Assembly: GCA_040223695.1 (NCBI GenBank)
Contig: JAVKFU010000017.1
Location: 186,001-250,000, forward strand
Origin: Deltaproteobacteria bacterium
GTDB lineage: Bacteria > Desulfobacterota_D > UBA1144 > Nemesobacterales > UBA2774
Direction of reading: 5' to 3'
Length of the DNA stretch: 64,000 nucleotides
The position numbers and the translations under genes are program-made. Under the pieces are notes generated by a model, which worked only from the letters and a program-made list of their open reading frames with translations, had not been told where the DNA came from and made no database searches. Numbering within the stretch: the stretch's first letter is position 1; each line of letters opens with the position of its first letter. Below, piece by piece: positions 29,160 through 37,884 of this stretch.

Positions 29160-30299
29160 ATGGACTTCGACTTTACCGAAGAACAAAAGATGATAAGAGG
29201 CGTTGCGAGGGAGTTCGCGAGGAAGGAAATAGCCCCCGCTGCCGACTATTGCGATAGAAAAGCGGAATTCCCGCATGAAATTCAGGAAAAGGCCCGCAAG
29301 CTCGGCCTCATAAATGTCGTAATCCCGGAAGAGTACGGAGGCTCGGGACTCTCGGCAATCGAGATGATAATAGTAGCCGAGGAGCTCGCATGGGGATGCG
29401 CCGGGATCACAGTAGGCGGAATCGCAGTCAACACCCTCACGGCCCAGCCGATCATCATAGCCGGTGACGACGGTCAAAAGAAAAAATATCTCGGGCTTCT
29501 GGCGGAAGCCTACGGCTCTTACTGCGTAACCGAGCCCAACGCCGGCTCGGACGTAATTTCAATGAGAACTACCGCGCTAAAGAAAAAAGACAGATACATA
29601 CTAAACGGGCAGAAAACCTGGATATCAAACGCCCGGGAAGCCCGGTTCTTCGTGGTTTTCGCCAAAACCGACCCTGAAGAAGCGAGCCACAGAGGGATCA
29701 GCGCATTTCTCGTAGACCGCGATCTACCGGGGGTAGAGGTATCGAAGAAGCTCGCTAAAATGGGCCAGAAGGCAAGTGACGCGTGCGAAGTTGTTTTTAA
29801 TGAGGTCGAGCTTGGAGCGGAATCCCTTTTGGGCGGCGAAGGCCAGGGGTTTAAACTGGCTATGGAGGTATTCGACCATAGCCGCCCCGTGATAGCCGCC
29901 ATGGGTGTCGGAATTTCCCGGCGCGCGCTCGATGAATGTATAAGCTACTCTAAAGAAAGGCAGGCTTTCGGTCGTCCCATACTCGACTTCCAGGGGGTCA
30001 GCTTCAAAATAGCGGACATGGGTATGAGGACTCAGGCGGCGAGACTGCTGGCATATAACGCCGCTTGGAAAACGGTCAAGGGAGAGCGCAATACGCTCGA
30101 AGCATCCTACGCCAAGACCTTTGCCTCGGATACCGCCATGTGGGCCGCGACGGAAGCCGTCCAGATACACGGCGGCTATGGCTACTCCGAAGAATATCCG
30201 CTCGAAAAGCTAATGCGCGACGCGAAGGTGCTTCAGATATACGAAGGCACAAACGAAATACAGCGCGTTGTAATGGTAAAGGAGCTGACAAAGGACTGA
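29160..30299 (+). CDS. Acyl-CoA dehydrogenase
   Basis: A 379-residue FAD-dependent acyl-CoA dehydrogenase. Typical features are MDFDFTEEQKMIRG at the start, CVTEPNAGSDVISMRTTA (substrate/FAD region), YILNGQKTWISNA, and IHGGYGYSEEYPLEKLMRDAKV before the catalytic glutamate in IYEGTNEIQR near residue 366. The glutamate position is that of short/medium-chain enzymes. It catalyses the first step of beta-oxidation in the cytoplasm. The thiolase gene begins four bases after its stop, so the two are an operon. The membrane Fe-S protein at 56.6 kb may accept its electrons through ETF, but that is inference. Confidence 0.94.
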   Translation: MDFDFTEEQKMIRGVAREFARKEIAPAADYCDRKAEFPHEIQEKARKLGLINVVIPEEYGGSGLSAIEMIIVAEELAWGCAGITVGGIAVNTLTAQPIIIAGDDGQKKKYLGLLAEAYGSYCVTEPNAGSDVISMRTTALKKKDRYILNGQKTWISNAREARFFVVFAKTDPEEASHRGISAFLVDRDLPGVEVSKKLAKMGQKASDACEVVFNEVELGAESLLGGEGQGFKLAMEVFDHSRPVIAAMGVGISRRALDECISYSKERQAFGRPILDFQGVSFKIADMGMRTQAARLLAYNAAWKTVKGERNTLEASYAKTFASDTAMWAATEAVQIHGGYGYSEEYPLEKLMRDAKVLQIYEGTNEIQRVVMVKELTKD

Positions 30300-30303
30300 A
30301 CCT

Positions 30304-31458
30304 ATGGGAGAGCCAGTCATCATAGACGCGCTCCGCACCCCTGCGGGGCGTAACCGCGGGGCGCTCAGATATATCAGGCCAGACGAGTTATACGCGCAAT
30401 TAATCAATCGTCTATTGAGCCGGACAGGGATAGACGGCCGGAAAATAGACGACGTTATTACGGGGTGCGTAACGGAGGTAGAAGAACAGGGCGCCAATAT
30501 CGGAAGACTGTCCGTGCTCCTCTCCGAGCTCCCCGCATCTGTTCCCGCCACGACACTCAACCGCCTGTGCGGCTCAAGCCAGCAGGCAGTCCATTTCGGA
30601 GCGCAGTCAATCGCTTCAGGGGACGCGGATTACGTCATAGCCGGAGGCGTCGAGTCCATGACCCGTGTGCCGATGTTCTCCGATATCAGAGGGGGTTTTG
30701 AGAATCTTAACCCCGTTATCGGCAAGAAATACGAACTCATTCATCAGGGCGAATCGGCGGAAAGAATCGCCGAGAAATACGGACTCAAAAGGCAGGATTT
30801 GGATAAATTCGCGTATCAGAGTCATCTGAGAGCCGCGTTCGCCACAAAATCGGGCTATTTCAAAGAACAGATCATGCCCGTAAACGGCGTTGACGCGGAT
30901 GGCAAACCCTTTTTACTGGATTACGACGAGGGCATAAGATTCAAACCTGATCTCGACAGAATGTCGGCCCTCTCCCCGGTTTTCAGAGAAAACGGCGTCA
31001 TCACCGCCGCAAATGCGAGCCAGATATCCGACGGGGCTGCCGCGGTCCTGATCGCCGACAGCGAAACCGCCCGGGCGGACGGTCTGAAACCCCGCGCCCG
31101 ATTCCGCGCCAGAGTCGTTTTAGGGGGCGATCCCACAATGCAGCTCCTGGAGGTAATCCCCGCGACAGAGAAAGTCCTTGACAGAGCCGGACTCGGCCTG
31201 GAAGATATGGATGTTATCGAAATAAACGAGGCTTTTGCCTCCGTAGTACTCGCGTGGGCAAGTGAGCTAAAACCCGATATGAGCAGGGTAAATCCGAACG
31301 GGGGAGCAATAGCTCACGGCCACCCGCTTGGCGCTACAGGGACCCTCCTCATGACGAAGCTCCTCCACGAGCTCGAACGATCAGGAGGTCAATTCGGACT
31401 TCAGTTAATGTGTATAGGACACGGAATGGCGACTGCCACGATAATCGAACGGATATAA
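30304..31458 (+). CDS. Acetyl-CoA acetyltransferase / 3-ketoacyl-CoA thiolase
   Basis: A 384-residue thiolase. The acylated cysteine is C89 in TLNRLCGSSQQAVH. NPNGGAIAHGHPLGATG holds the catalytic histidine, and CIGHGMATATIIE the second cysteine near the C-terminus. It cleaves or condenses acyl-CoA and acetyl-CoA. It starts four bases after the acyl-CoA dehydrogenase stop, giving a small beta-oxidation operon; enoyl-CoA hydratase and hydroxyacyl-CoA dehydrogenase are not in the window. Length fits FadA-type enzymes (about 387-395). Confidence 0.94.
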   Translation: MGEPVIIDALRTPAGRNRGALRYIRPDELYAQLINRLLSRTGIDGRKIDDVITGCVTEVEEQGANIGRLSVLLSELPASVPATTLNRLCGSSQQAVHFGAQSIASGDADYVIAGGVESMTRVPMFSDIRGGFENLNPVIGKKYELIHQGESAERIAEKYGLKRQDLDKFAYQSHLRAAFATKSGYFKEQIMPVNGVDADGKPFLLDYDEGIRFKPDLDRMSALSPVFRENGVITAANASQISDGAAAVLIADSETARADGLKPRARFRARVVLGGDPTMQLLEVIPATEKVLDRAGLGLEDMDVIEINEAFASVVLAWASELKPDMSRVNPNGGAIAHGHPLGATGTLLMTKLLHELERSGGQFGLQLMCIGHGMATATIIERI

Positions 31459-31487
31459 TTTTTTCACGCTGAGCCGGTGAACCTCAA

Positions 31488-32405
31488 TTGAGCGAAAGAA
31501 ATAAACATAAACATCCGTGCAGTATATTCTCTCTCGAATCAGACGAGGAGATGTTCGGTACTGCCCCCAGAGTGGAAACATGGTTCCTGCTGGAGTACGG
31601 AGGGCACTGGACCGGAGACGCTTTCAAGGACAGTAAAATTCCCGGGAAGGTCAAAAAACGAATCAAGCGTTATCTTAAAACCTATAAGAACTCCCGTCTC
31701 CAGCTCATTAAACAACAAAAGGCCACAGAAGAGGGCATCAAGCTTTTTATCGCGCTTTCCACGGAATCCCGTCCCCGCCTGTATGAACTGACGCTTGAAG
31801 GCTATGAAGACCTCCTTCGACTGGATATAAAATCGTTGTTGAAAGGTGATTCAAATCTGAGAAAGGAGCCCCTGTTCCTCATATGCACAAACGGTGAATA
31901 CGACACCTGCTGCGGTAAATTCGGCATGCCGGTTTATCTGGACATCGCCGAAGGCGTGCACGGCCCTGATACCTGGCAGACCATACACATCGGAGGGCAC
32001 AGATTTGCGTCCACCTTCATATGCTTCCCTCACGGTTTATATTACGGGGGCATCAGAGAGGGTAGAAGGGCCGAGGAGTTAATCGAAGAATATAAAAAAG
32101 GGCATATCAATATTCGGAATTACAGGGGACGCACATGCTATGAACAGGAAGTTCAGGCAGCGGAATATTTCCTCAGAAAGGAAACCGGAATAAGTGAGAT
32201 AGCCATATGTCCGCTAAAAAAACACAAGAAAACCAAGCGTGGATTAAGTGTTGAATTCATTTACAAAGACGAAAAAACTAAATACAAGATGAAAATCAGA
32301 AAACTTGCAGATCAAATAAGGGTCTTTAAAAACTGCGGAGACAAGAAAACATCATACGTAACTCAATACAGACTTAAAGACTTCAAAACAGGCCCGGCGG
32401 ATTAA
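31488..32405 (+). CDS. Sucrase/ferredoxin-like (thioredoxin-fold Fe-S) protein
   Basis: A 305-residue protein of the sucrase/ferredoxin-like family. The cysteine set ICTNGEYDTCCGKFGMPVY and the IHIGGHRFASTFICFPHGLYYG phrase are the family signature, and an additional cysteine in HPCSIF lies near residue 11. The family has a thioredoxin-like [2Fe-2S] ferredoxin fold. The C-terminal 80 residues are lysine-rich and specific. The start is TTG at 31488-31490; no ATG occurs before residue 22, which would remove the first conserved cysteine. It lies 29 bp after the thiolase, in the same direction, and might serve as a redox partner in that operon. The actual function is unproven. Confidence 0.82.
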   Translation: MSERNKHKHPCSIFSLESDEEMFGTAPRVETWFLLEYGGHWTGDAFKDSKIPGKVKKRIKRYLKTYKNSRLQLIKQQKATEEGIKLFIALSTESRPRLYELTLEGYEDLLRLDIKSLLKGDSNLRKEPLFLICTNGEYDTCCGKFGMPVYLDIAEGVHGPDTWQTIHIGGHRFASTFICFPHGLYYGGIREGRRAEELIEEYKKGHINIRNYRGRTCYEQEVQAAEYFLRKETGISEIAICPLKKHKKTKRGLSVEFIYKDEKTKYKMKIRKLADQIRVFKNCGDKKTSYVTQYRLKDFKTGPAD

Positions 32406-32449
32406 ACCCCCGTCTTCTCAATTATCTGATAATTAAATAAGCGATGCAG

Positions 32450-32959
32450 CTAATCCATCCTGCCTCCGTACATATTGAGATGAAATACCTCCCTAGGCGC
32501 CTTCCTGAATTTTGTACCGCTGATCATTCTCTCATCGAAATACCCGAAGGGAAGAACCGTCAACACATGAAGCTCTTTCGGAATATTGAGATACTCCGCA
32601 AGCCCTTTTCTATCCAGCCTTCCTATCCAGCAGGACCCGAGTCTATGCCCCCAGGCGGTTAAAACCATATTCTGCACGGCGCGCGTGCCGTCTATCTCGT
32701 GCCATTTGGACGAAGGGTCGGTCAACACAACAACCGCGAAATCGACCTCGGATACAAACCTCCCGCTTATACAGAATTCCTCCAAGCCCTTCAGCTTCTT
32801 CTTATCCCTGACCAGTATAAATTCCCAGGGCTGATCGTTGTGAGCGCTCGGAGCGAGCCGTCCGGCCTCCAGGATCTCTCCGACTATTTCCTCCGGCACA
32901 TCCTTTTTAACATAACTCCTCACCGAGCTAAGTGTTTTCACGCATTCGAACACATCCAT
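32450..32959 (-). CDS. Nitroreductase-family protein, short form
   Basis: A 169-residue nitroreductase-fold flavoprotein. VRSYVKKDVPEEIVGEILEAGRLAPSAHN-type N-terminal residues bind FMN, AHNDQPWEFILV is canonical, and AVQNMVLTAWGHRLGSCWIG is the conserved helix. The protein is compact, as in the simplest NTR members. It is transcribed alone, convergent with the sucrase/ferredoxin-like gene. The ATG at 32957-32959 is preceded by GAGGTG. Substrate unknown. Confidence 0.88.
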   Translation of the reverse strand: MDVFECVKTLSSVRSYVKKDVPEEIVGEILEAGRLAPSAHNDQPWEFILVRDKKKLKGLEEFCISGRFVSEVDFAVVVLTDPSSKWHEIDGTRAVQNMVLTAWGHRLGSCWIGRLDRKGLAEYLNIPKELHVLTVLPFGYFDERMISGTKFRKAPREVFHLNMYGGRMD

Positions 32960-33083
32960 TTTCGCACCTCTATTATCATCTTTTGTAGTGAAAGTATCTC
33001 TGACCGTACCAGAACAAATATATCATTAAACCTGGATTCCCCATTGAGTATTTCTAAAAACTCTCTATACTAACCCTCCAACT

Positions 33084-33761
33084 ATGACTCCAAATAAGAT
33101 GGAAATAAACCCTTTTCACGTAAAAGACTGCGCCCTTTTACGTATAGCGACGGGAGAGCACGCGCAGAATTTGAACGAGCTCCGGGATAAACTTTTAACC
33201 GTTCACCCGGAATCTATTTATTATCACTACTGGGGCAGAAAATTCCGCCCCCGTTTTACGGACCCGGAATACAATAACGACTTCGCTGAGTGGGCCTATC
33301 AAAATCTTCACGACGCCGAGCTTGCGGAGCGCCTGAGCGTTATAGATCCTTCGCATGCAAGCAGTCCGGAGGAACTCAGGGCCGAACTGATCGACGTAAT
33401 AGAGAAATGCCTGTATGAGCGCGAAACAGCCCCGGCCTCAAGGCAGGACGAGCAGTTTTACTTCGTCCGGGCCCAGGTAGTCGTATTCGATACCGACTGC
33501 GTTATAAACAAACCCGAGGAATTACCCGGCCTGATAGACAAGCTATCCGACGGAAGCGTATTCTATCATTTCATAAATGCCGCGAGACGCACAGAAAACA
33601 GGACGAACGATTTCAGTGCCTGGCTTTCGGATATAGGCGACGGCTATGGGGAGCTTTCGGCGCTGGTCTCCGCTATTGAGCCTTATTTTCTGAATATGAC
33701 CGACATACGAGAGCGTCTCAAAACAACACTGAACGGATATTTAAAAAGACAGGGCAAATGA
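33084..33761 (+). CDS. DUF5752-like protein, internally duplicated
   Basis: A 225-residue protein that I match, from memory, to the DUF5752 family found beside trehalose-synthase-like glycosyltransferases. It consists of two related halves, about 10-112 and 124-222. Both carry a Y/F-YHY/F patch (SIYYHYW; SVFYHFI), then NDFAEW / NDFSAW, then LAERLSVIDP / LSALVSAIEP and ELR / DIRER. No signal peptide or membrane helix is present. Its stop overlaps the start of the glycosyltransferase by four bases (ATGA), so they are translationally coupled and probably function together. An internal ATG at 33099 is an alternative start. Function is unknown; a regulatory or accessory subunit is an inference. 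Confidence 0.78.
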   Translation: MTPNKMEINPFHVKDCALLRIATGEHAQNLNELRDKLLTVHPESIYYHYWGRKFRPRFTDPEYNNDFAEWAYQNLHDAELAERLSVIDPSHASSPEELRAELIDVIEKCLYERETAPASRQDEQFYFVRAQVVVFDTDCVINKPEELPGLIDKLSDGSVFYHFINAARRTENRTNDFSAWLSDIGDGYGELSALVSAIEPYFLNMTDIRERLKTTLNGYLKRQGK

Positions 33762-34999
33762 GCGATTTACTGGAATCTTACGCGAAAGCGGGCGGGAAAG
33801 ACGTTATCGAGCACCTGAGTCAGCTTTCCGCACCTCTTAAGGGAAGCAGAATAGTGCACGTGAATTCCACCCGCATCGGAGGCGGAGTTGCCGAGATACT
33901 GATGAAGCTCGTTCCGTTAATGAATGAGTTAGGCATTGATACGAGCTGGGAAGTCATAACGGGCGAAAACGAATTCTATCAATGTACAAAAAGTATGCAC
34001 AACGCCCTTCAGGGGAATCCTGTGGACATCCCGGACAACCTTCTCAGAGCCTATGAGGCGACAAACGAAGCCAATGCGGAGGAGCTTCGCGGCAAGCTTC
34101 AGGACGCTGACTTTGTAATAATCCACGATCCCCAGCCCGCGCCCCTTCTAACGCTCTGCCCCGAACGAAAGGGGAAATGGATATGGAGGTGTCATATTGA
34201 CGCGAGCAATCCTTACCCCCCGGTCTGGAATTATTTAAGTGAATACGTCCAGGGCTATAACGCCAGTATCTTCTCTCTTGCGGACTATGCCCAGCCCCTT
34301 CCGCATAACCAGTATCTGATACCGCCCAGCATTGATCCGCTTAGCGAAAAAAACACGGAGCTCGAAAAAAGTGAAATAGAATCAAAATACGGAGAGTTCT
34401 CCATCGATCCCGAGAGGCCCGTAATGCTTCAGGTATCCAGATACGACAGGTTTAAAGACCCGGTGGGGGTAATCGAAGCCTACAGGATTACAAAGAAACT
34501 GAACCCTTCACTTCAGCTCGTCCTTGCAGGAGGGGGAGCGACGGACGACCCCGAAGGAGAAGAGGTACTGAGAGAAGTCTACGATACCGCCGGGAAAGAC
34601 CCGGATATCCACGTCCTGCTCCTGCCCCCGGACGCGCACCGTGTAATCAATGCGCTACAGAGACTCTCGGATATAGTACTTCAAAAATCGACGAAAGAAG
34701 GATTCGGCCTGACTGTCTCGGAGGCAATGTGGAAGGGAAAACCCGTAATCGGCGGAAACACGGGCGGTATTCGCCTTCAGGTGATTAATAATCACACGGG
34801 CTTTCTTGTAAGCACGCCCGAAGGAGCGGCCCTAAGGACCCAATACCTCCTTAAACACCCGGATGAACGAGGGGAAATGGGAAAAAAGGCGAAAGAGTTT
34901 GTCCGCAGGAATTTTCTGATAACAAGGCAGCTCCGGGAGTATTTATCTCTTATAATAGGACTCCATAAAGGAAACCCTGACACCATCGAGTTAAGCTGA
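33758..34999 (+). CDS. GT4 glycosyltransferase, trehalose synthase (TreT)-like
   Basis: A 413-residue GT4 glycosyltransferase of the TreT type, which joins NDP-glucose and glucose to make trehalose. HVNSTRIGGGVAEIL is the N-terminal sugar-acceptor motif, WRCHIDASNPYPPVW is a TreT family phrase, and the C-terminal KSTKEGFGLTVSEAMWKGKPV carries the E-x7-E-type donor site. It is paired with the DUF5752-like gene by a four-base overlap. Trehalose would be an osmolyte or stress protectant. The acceptor cannot be proven from sequence; trehalose phosphorylase-like activity is an alternative. Confidence 0.85.
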   Translation: MSDLLESYAKAGGKDVIEHLSQLSAPLKGSRIVHVNSTRIGGGVAEILMKLVPLMNELGIDTSWEVITGENEFYQCTKSMHNALQGNPVDIPDNLLRAYEATNEANAEELRGKLQDADFVIIHDPQPAPLLTLCPERKGKWIWRCHIDASNPYPPVWNYLSEYVQGYNASIFSLADYAQPLPHNQYLIPPSIDPLSEKNTELEKSEIESKYGEFSIDPERPVMLQVSRYDRFKDPVGVIEAYRITKKLNPSLQLVLAGGGATDDPEGEEVLREVYDTAGKDPDIHVLLLPPDAHRVINALQRLSDIVLQKSTKEGFGLTVSEAMWKGKPVIGGNTGGIRLQVINNHTGFLVSTPEGAALRTQYLLKHPDERGEMGKKAKEFVRRNFLITRQLREYLSLIIGLHKGNPDTIELS

Positions 35000-35069
35000 G
35001 CTTTTTGTACACTAAGGAAATCTGATCTCTGTGTATTCTAATCCATACTAAAACGGAGACTGTGAATAA

Positions 35070-35537
35070 TTGGCCAGGGCAATAAAAACAGGTGACCGCG
35101 CCCCGCTGTTCACCCTTCCATCGGGGAACGGAGACTCGGTGGACCTTGAAGACTATATCGGCAAAAAGCCTGTGGTCCTGTATTTTTATCCAAAGGACAA
35201 TACGAAGGTATGCACAAAAGAAGCCTGCGCTTTCAGGGACAGCTACGAGGAATTCAAGAAAACAGACGGCGCCGAGATATTCGGAATAAGCTCCGATTCC
35301 GCAAGCTCCCACAAAAATTTCTCTTCCGAGCACAACCTCCCGTTCAAACTGCTTAGCGATGAGGCAGGTTCCGTGAGAGAGCTCTACGGGGTTCCTAAAA
35401 CGCTCGGCATACTTCCCGGCAGAGTTACTTACGTAATCGACAGTGAGGGAATAGTAAGGCACATATTTTCATCCCAGCTCAACTACCGCAAACACGTCGA
35501 AGAGGCGCTCGACGCCCTTAAAAAACTTAAGAAATAA
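35070..35537 (+). CDS. bcp: Thioredoxin-dependent peroxiredoxin (BCP/PrxQ type)
   Basis: A 155-residue peroxiredoxin. The peroxidatic cysteine is C48 in YPKDNTKVCTKEACAF, with a probable resolving cysteine C53 five residues on, the arrangement of the BCP/PrxQ subgroup. It reduces peroxides with thioredoxin. The start is TTG at 35070-35072, with GGAG 11 bases upstream; residues 2-8 (ARAIKTG) match the family start well. It is a single gene. The neighbouring argH is 211 bp downstream. Confidence 0.93.
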   Translation: MARAIKTGDRAPLFTLPSGNGDSVDLEDYIGKKPVVLYFYPKDNTKVCTKEACAFRDSYEEFKKTDGAEIFGISSDSASSHKNFSSEHNLPFKLLSDEAGSVRELYGVPKTLGILPGRVTYVIDSEGIVRHIFSSQLNYRKHVEEALDALKKLKK

Positions 35538-35748
35538 GAGTCGCCAGATAGTAATTCTTGTAAGCCTGGCCTGAAATCAATTGCGCTTCCGGGCTGGTCA
35601 TACGCCGCTACCGCCGGCAAATCCCTGTCTGCCCCTGTTTTAATTCCGCCCTTATATTAACATGCCCCTCATGATATAGTTTCAGAATCCTTGGGTTCAA
35701 TGACGGCAAAATTCACGGTAATATAATGAGATATAGAGGAGGAACGGC

Positions 35749-37131
35749 GTGCTGAAAAAACCATGGGCTGGCAGGTTTAAAAAAGGAACGCACAAGATAG
35801 CGGAGAAATTTTCGGCTTCGATCGATTTCGACAGAAGACTCTATAGAGAAGACATAGAGGGAAGCATCGCACACGCCAGAATGCTCGCCGAAAAGGGGAT
35901 TATACTGAAAAAGGATTCCGAAAAAATCATCAAGGGACTCAAGCAGATAGAAAAAGAGATAGAATCGGGCAAGTTTCCTTTCAGAGAGGAGTACGAGGAC
36001 ATTCACCTCAATATCGAAAAACGCCTTATCGATAAGATCGGCGAGACGGGCGGGAAAATTCATACCGGAAGGAGCAGAAACGATCAGATTGCGCTCGATA
36101 TGAGGCTTTATTTGAGAGGCGAAATCAATGAAATAACCCTGCTCTTAAAAGTTATCGCAGAGACCATACTCGACCTGGCGGATAGAAATATCGACGCCGT
36201 GCTTCCATTGTATACGCATCTTCAAAGAGGGCAGCCGGTGCTGCTATCCCATCAGCTGTTGGCCTTCTACGAAATGATAAAGCGGGACAGGGAACGCTAT
36301 CTTGACTGCCTGGAAAGAGTAAACGTAATGCCGCTAGGTGCGGGGGCGGGCGCGGGAACCACCTTCCCGATAGACAGAGAATTCATAGCCAGGGCGCTCA
36401 ATTTCCCCAAGGTCACCCAAAACAGCATAGACACTGTTAGCGACAGGGATTTTATTGTTGAATTCATATCCGTATCGGCGAATCTGATGATGCACCTGAG
36501 CAGGTTATCGGAGGAGTTCGTCCTGTGGTCGAGCAAGGAATTTGACTTTGTCGATCTGGGCGATGAATTCACCACCGGCTCGAGCATCATGCCCCAGAAG
36601 CGAAATCCTGATATGGCGGAGCTGATCCGTGGAAAGACCGGCAGGGTTTACGGGAACCTCGTATCGATATTGACCGTCATGAAAGGGCTGCCCTTTTCTT
36701 ACAACCGTGACATGCAGGAGGATAAGGAGCCGATGTTCGACACTGCGGACACCGTAAAATCATCCCTTGAAGTCCTGGGAGAAATGCTGGGCAACATAGA
36801 GTTCAAGCACGGGAATATGAGAAAAGCGCTCGAAGCCGGTTTTATTACCGCAACGGACCTCGCCGATTATCTGACCCGGAAGGGTATGCCTTTCAGGCAG
36901 TCGCACGAGGTTACGGGCAGGATAGTCGGATATGCCGAGGAGAAGGGAAGGGAGCTTGTAAAATTGCACGTCTCGGAGTACCGCATGTTCTCGAACCTTT
37001 TTGAGGAAGACCTCTTCGAATACATAACTCTCGAAGGATCAATCAAGAACAGAAATTCCCACGGCGGAACCGCCCGGGAGAATGTCGTTAAAATGATCGC
37101 GCAAGGAAAAAAAGAGACAGCGAAGTGGTAA
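35749..37131 (+). CDS. argH: Argininosuccinate lyase
   Basis: A 460-residue lyase of the fumarase/aspartase superfamily, splitting argininosuccinate to arginine and fumarate. PWAGRFKKGTHK begins the family pattern, HTGRSRNDQIALDMRLYLR is the second region, and GSSIMPQKRNPDMAELIRG is the signature loop with the catalytic serine. The start is GTG, with GAGGAGGAAC upstream. It is the third arginine gene of the window, unlinked to argG and argC. Length fits ArgH (about 460). Confidence 0.96.
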   Translation: MLKKPWAGRFKKGTHKIAEKFSASIDFDRRLYREDIEGSIAHARMLAEKGIILKKDSEKIIKGLKQIEKEIESGKFPFREEYEDIHLNIEKRLIDKIGETGGKIHTGRSRNDQIALDMRLYLRGEINEITLLLKVIAETILDLADRNIDAVLPLYTHLQRGQPVLLSHQLLAFYEMIKRDRERYLDCLERVNVMPLGAGAGAGTTFPIDREFIARALNFPKVTQNSIDTVSDRDFIVEFISVSANLMMHLSRLSEEFVLWSSKEFDFVDLGDEFTTGSSIMPQKRNPDMAELIRGKTGRVYGNLVSILTVMKGLPFSYNRDMQEDKEPMFDTADTVKSSLEVLGEMLGNIEFKHGNMRKALEAGFITATDLADYLTRKGMPFRQSHEVTGRIVGYAEEKGRELVKLHVSEYRMFSNLFEEDLFEYITLEGSIKNRNSHGGTARENVVKMIAQGKKETAKW

Positions 37132-37223
37132 GAGCAAAAAAATCCTGACGAACTGCCTCCCTCATCGGTTGTTCTATCAATTCCAGTAGTTTTATCAAAT
37201 TTCGGTAATCAGGAGGTTCCCGT

Positions 37224-37652
37224 ATGAAAGAAATGACCGAAAATGAATATAGAGAATTTCTTTTGACAGGCACAAAGACCGGGAAACTTGCGACCGTGAG
37301 AAAGGACGGACGTCCCCATGTCGTACCCATCTGGTACGACCTCGACGGAGAGACATTAATCTTTAGCACTGGCGGGGACTCCGTTAAGGCCGACAACATG
37401 CGGCGAGACCCGAGGGTATGCCTGACTGTAGACGACCAGACGCCCCCCTACTCGTATGTAATGATCGAGGGAACGGTCTCTTTTTCCGAAGACCCCGACG
37501 AGCTTCTCAAGTGGGCCACCCGCATCGGAGGCCGTTATATGGGAGAAGAGCAGGCGGAAGCATACGGAAAACGAAATTCGTCCGAAGGGGAAATCCTGGT
37601 CAGAATCTACCCGACAAAAATACTGGCCCATAAAGACGTAGCCAGCTGGTAG
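37224..37652 (+). CDS. PPOX-class flavin/F420-dependent family protein
   Basis: A 142-residue split-barrel protein of the pyridoxamine-5'-phosphate oxidase-like group. TGKLATVRKDGRPHVVPIWYDLDGE and the VCLTVDDQTPPYSYVMIEGTVSF phrase are the usual strands around the flavin or F420 site, and the C-terminal VRIYPTKILAHKD is typical of TIGR03618-like members. These proteins reduce flavin- or F420-linked substrates or bind haem. The AGGAGG Shine-Dalgarno lies about 9 bases before the ATG. It is not in an operon with argH (92 bp gap). Cofactor choice is uncertain. Confidence 0.85.
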   Translation: MKEMTENEYREFLLTGTKTGKLATVRKDGRPHVVPIWYDLDGETLIFSTGGDSVKADNMRRDPRVCLTVDDQTPPYSYVMIEGTVSFSEDPDELLKWATRIGGRYMGEEQAEAYGKRNSSEGEILVRIYPTKILAHKDVASW

Positions 37653-37884
37653 ATCCTTTAGAGACACGGGACTCCACATAAACGGAAAATGGAATGACGA
37701 GTGGTACGATACAGAATCCACAGCCTAGCGTTTCGTCAGGGGCCAAGACCTTCCCCGTCAAATTTTACTATTGCTTTAAAATCGTATAAGAAACATAATT
37801 ATTAACAATTCCGATTAGTTGATGATCCGTCTGTCGAGGGAAGTTCGATAGATTTTCAAACCGTACCAGTCCGTGGAGGCAGCA

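Noticed and set aside
33852-33867. CACGTG-centred sequence resembling parS
   Set aside because: Only the central hexamer and a few flanking bases match; several positions differ from the parS consensus, and it is within the TreT-like gene.
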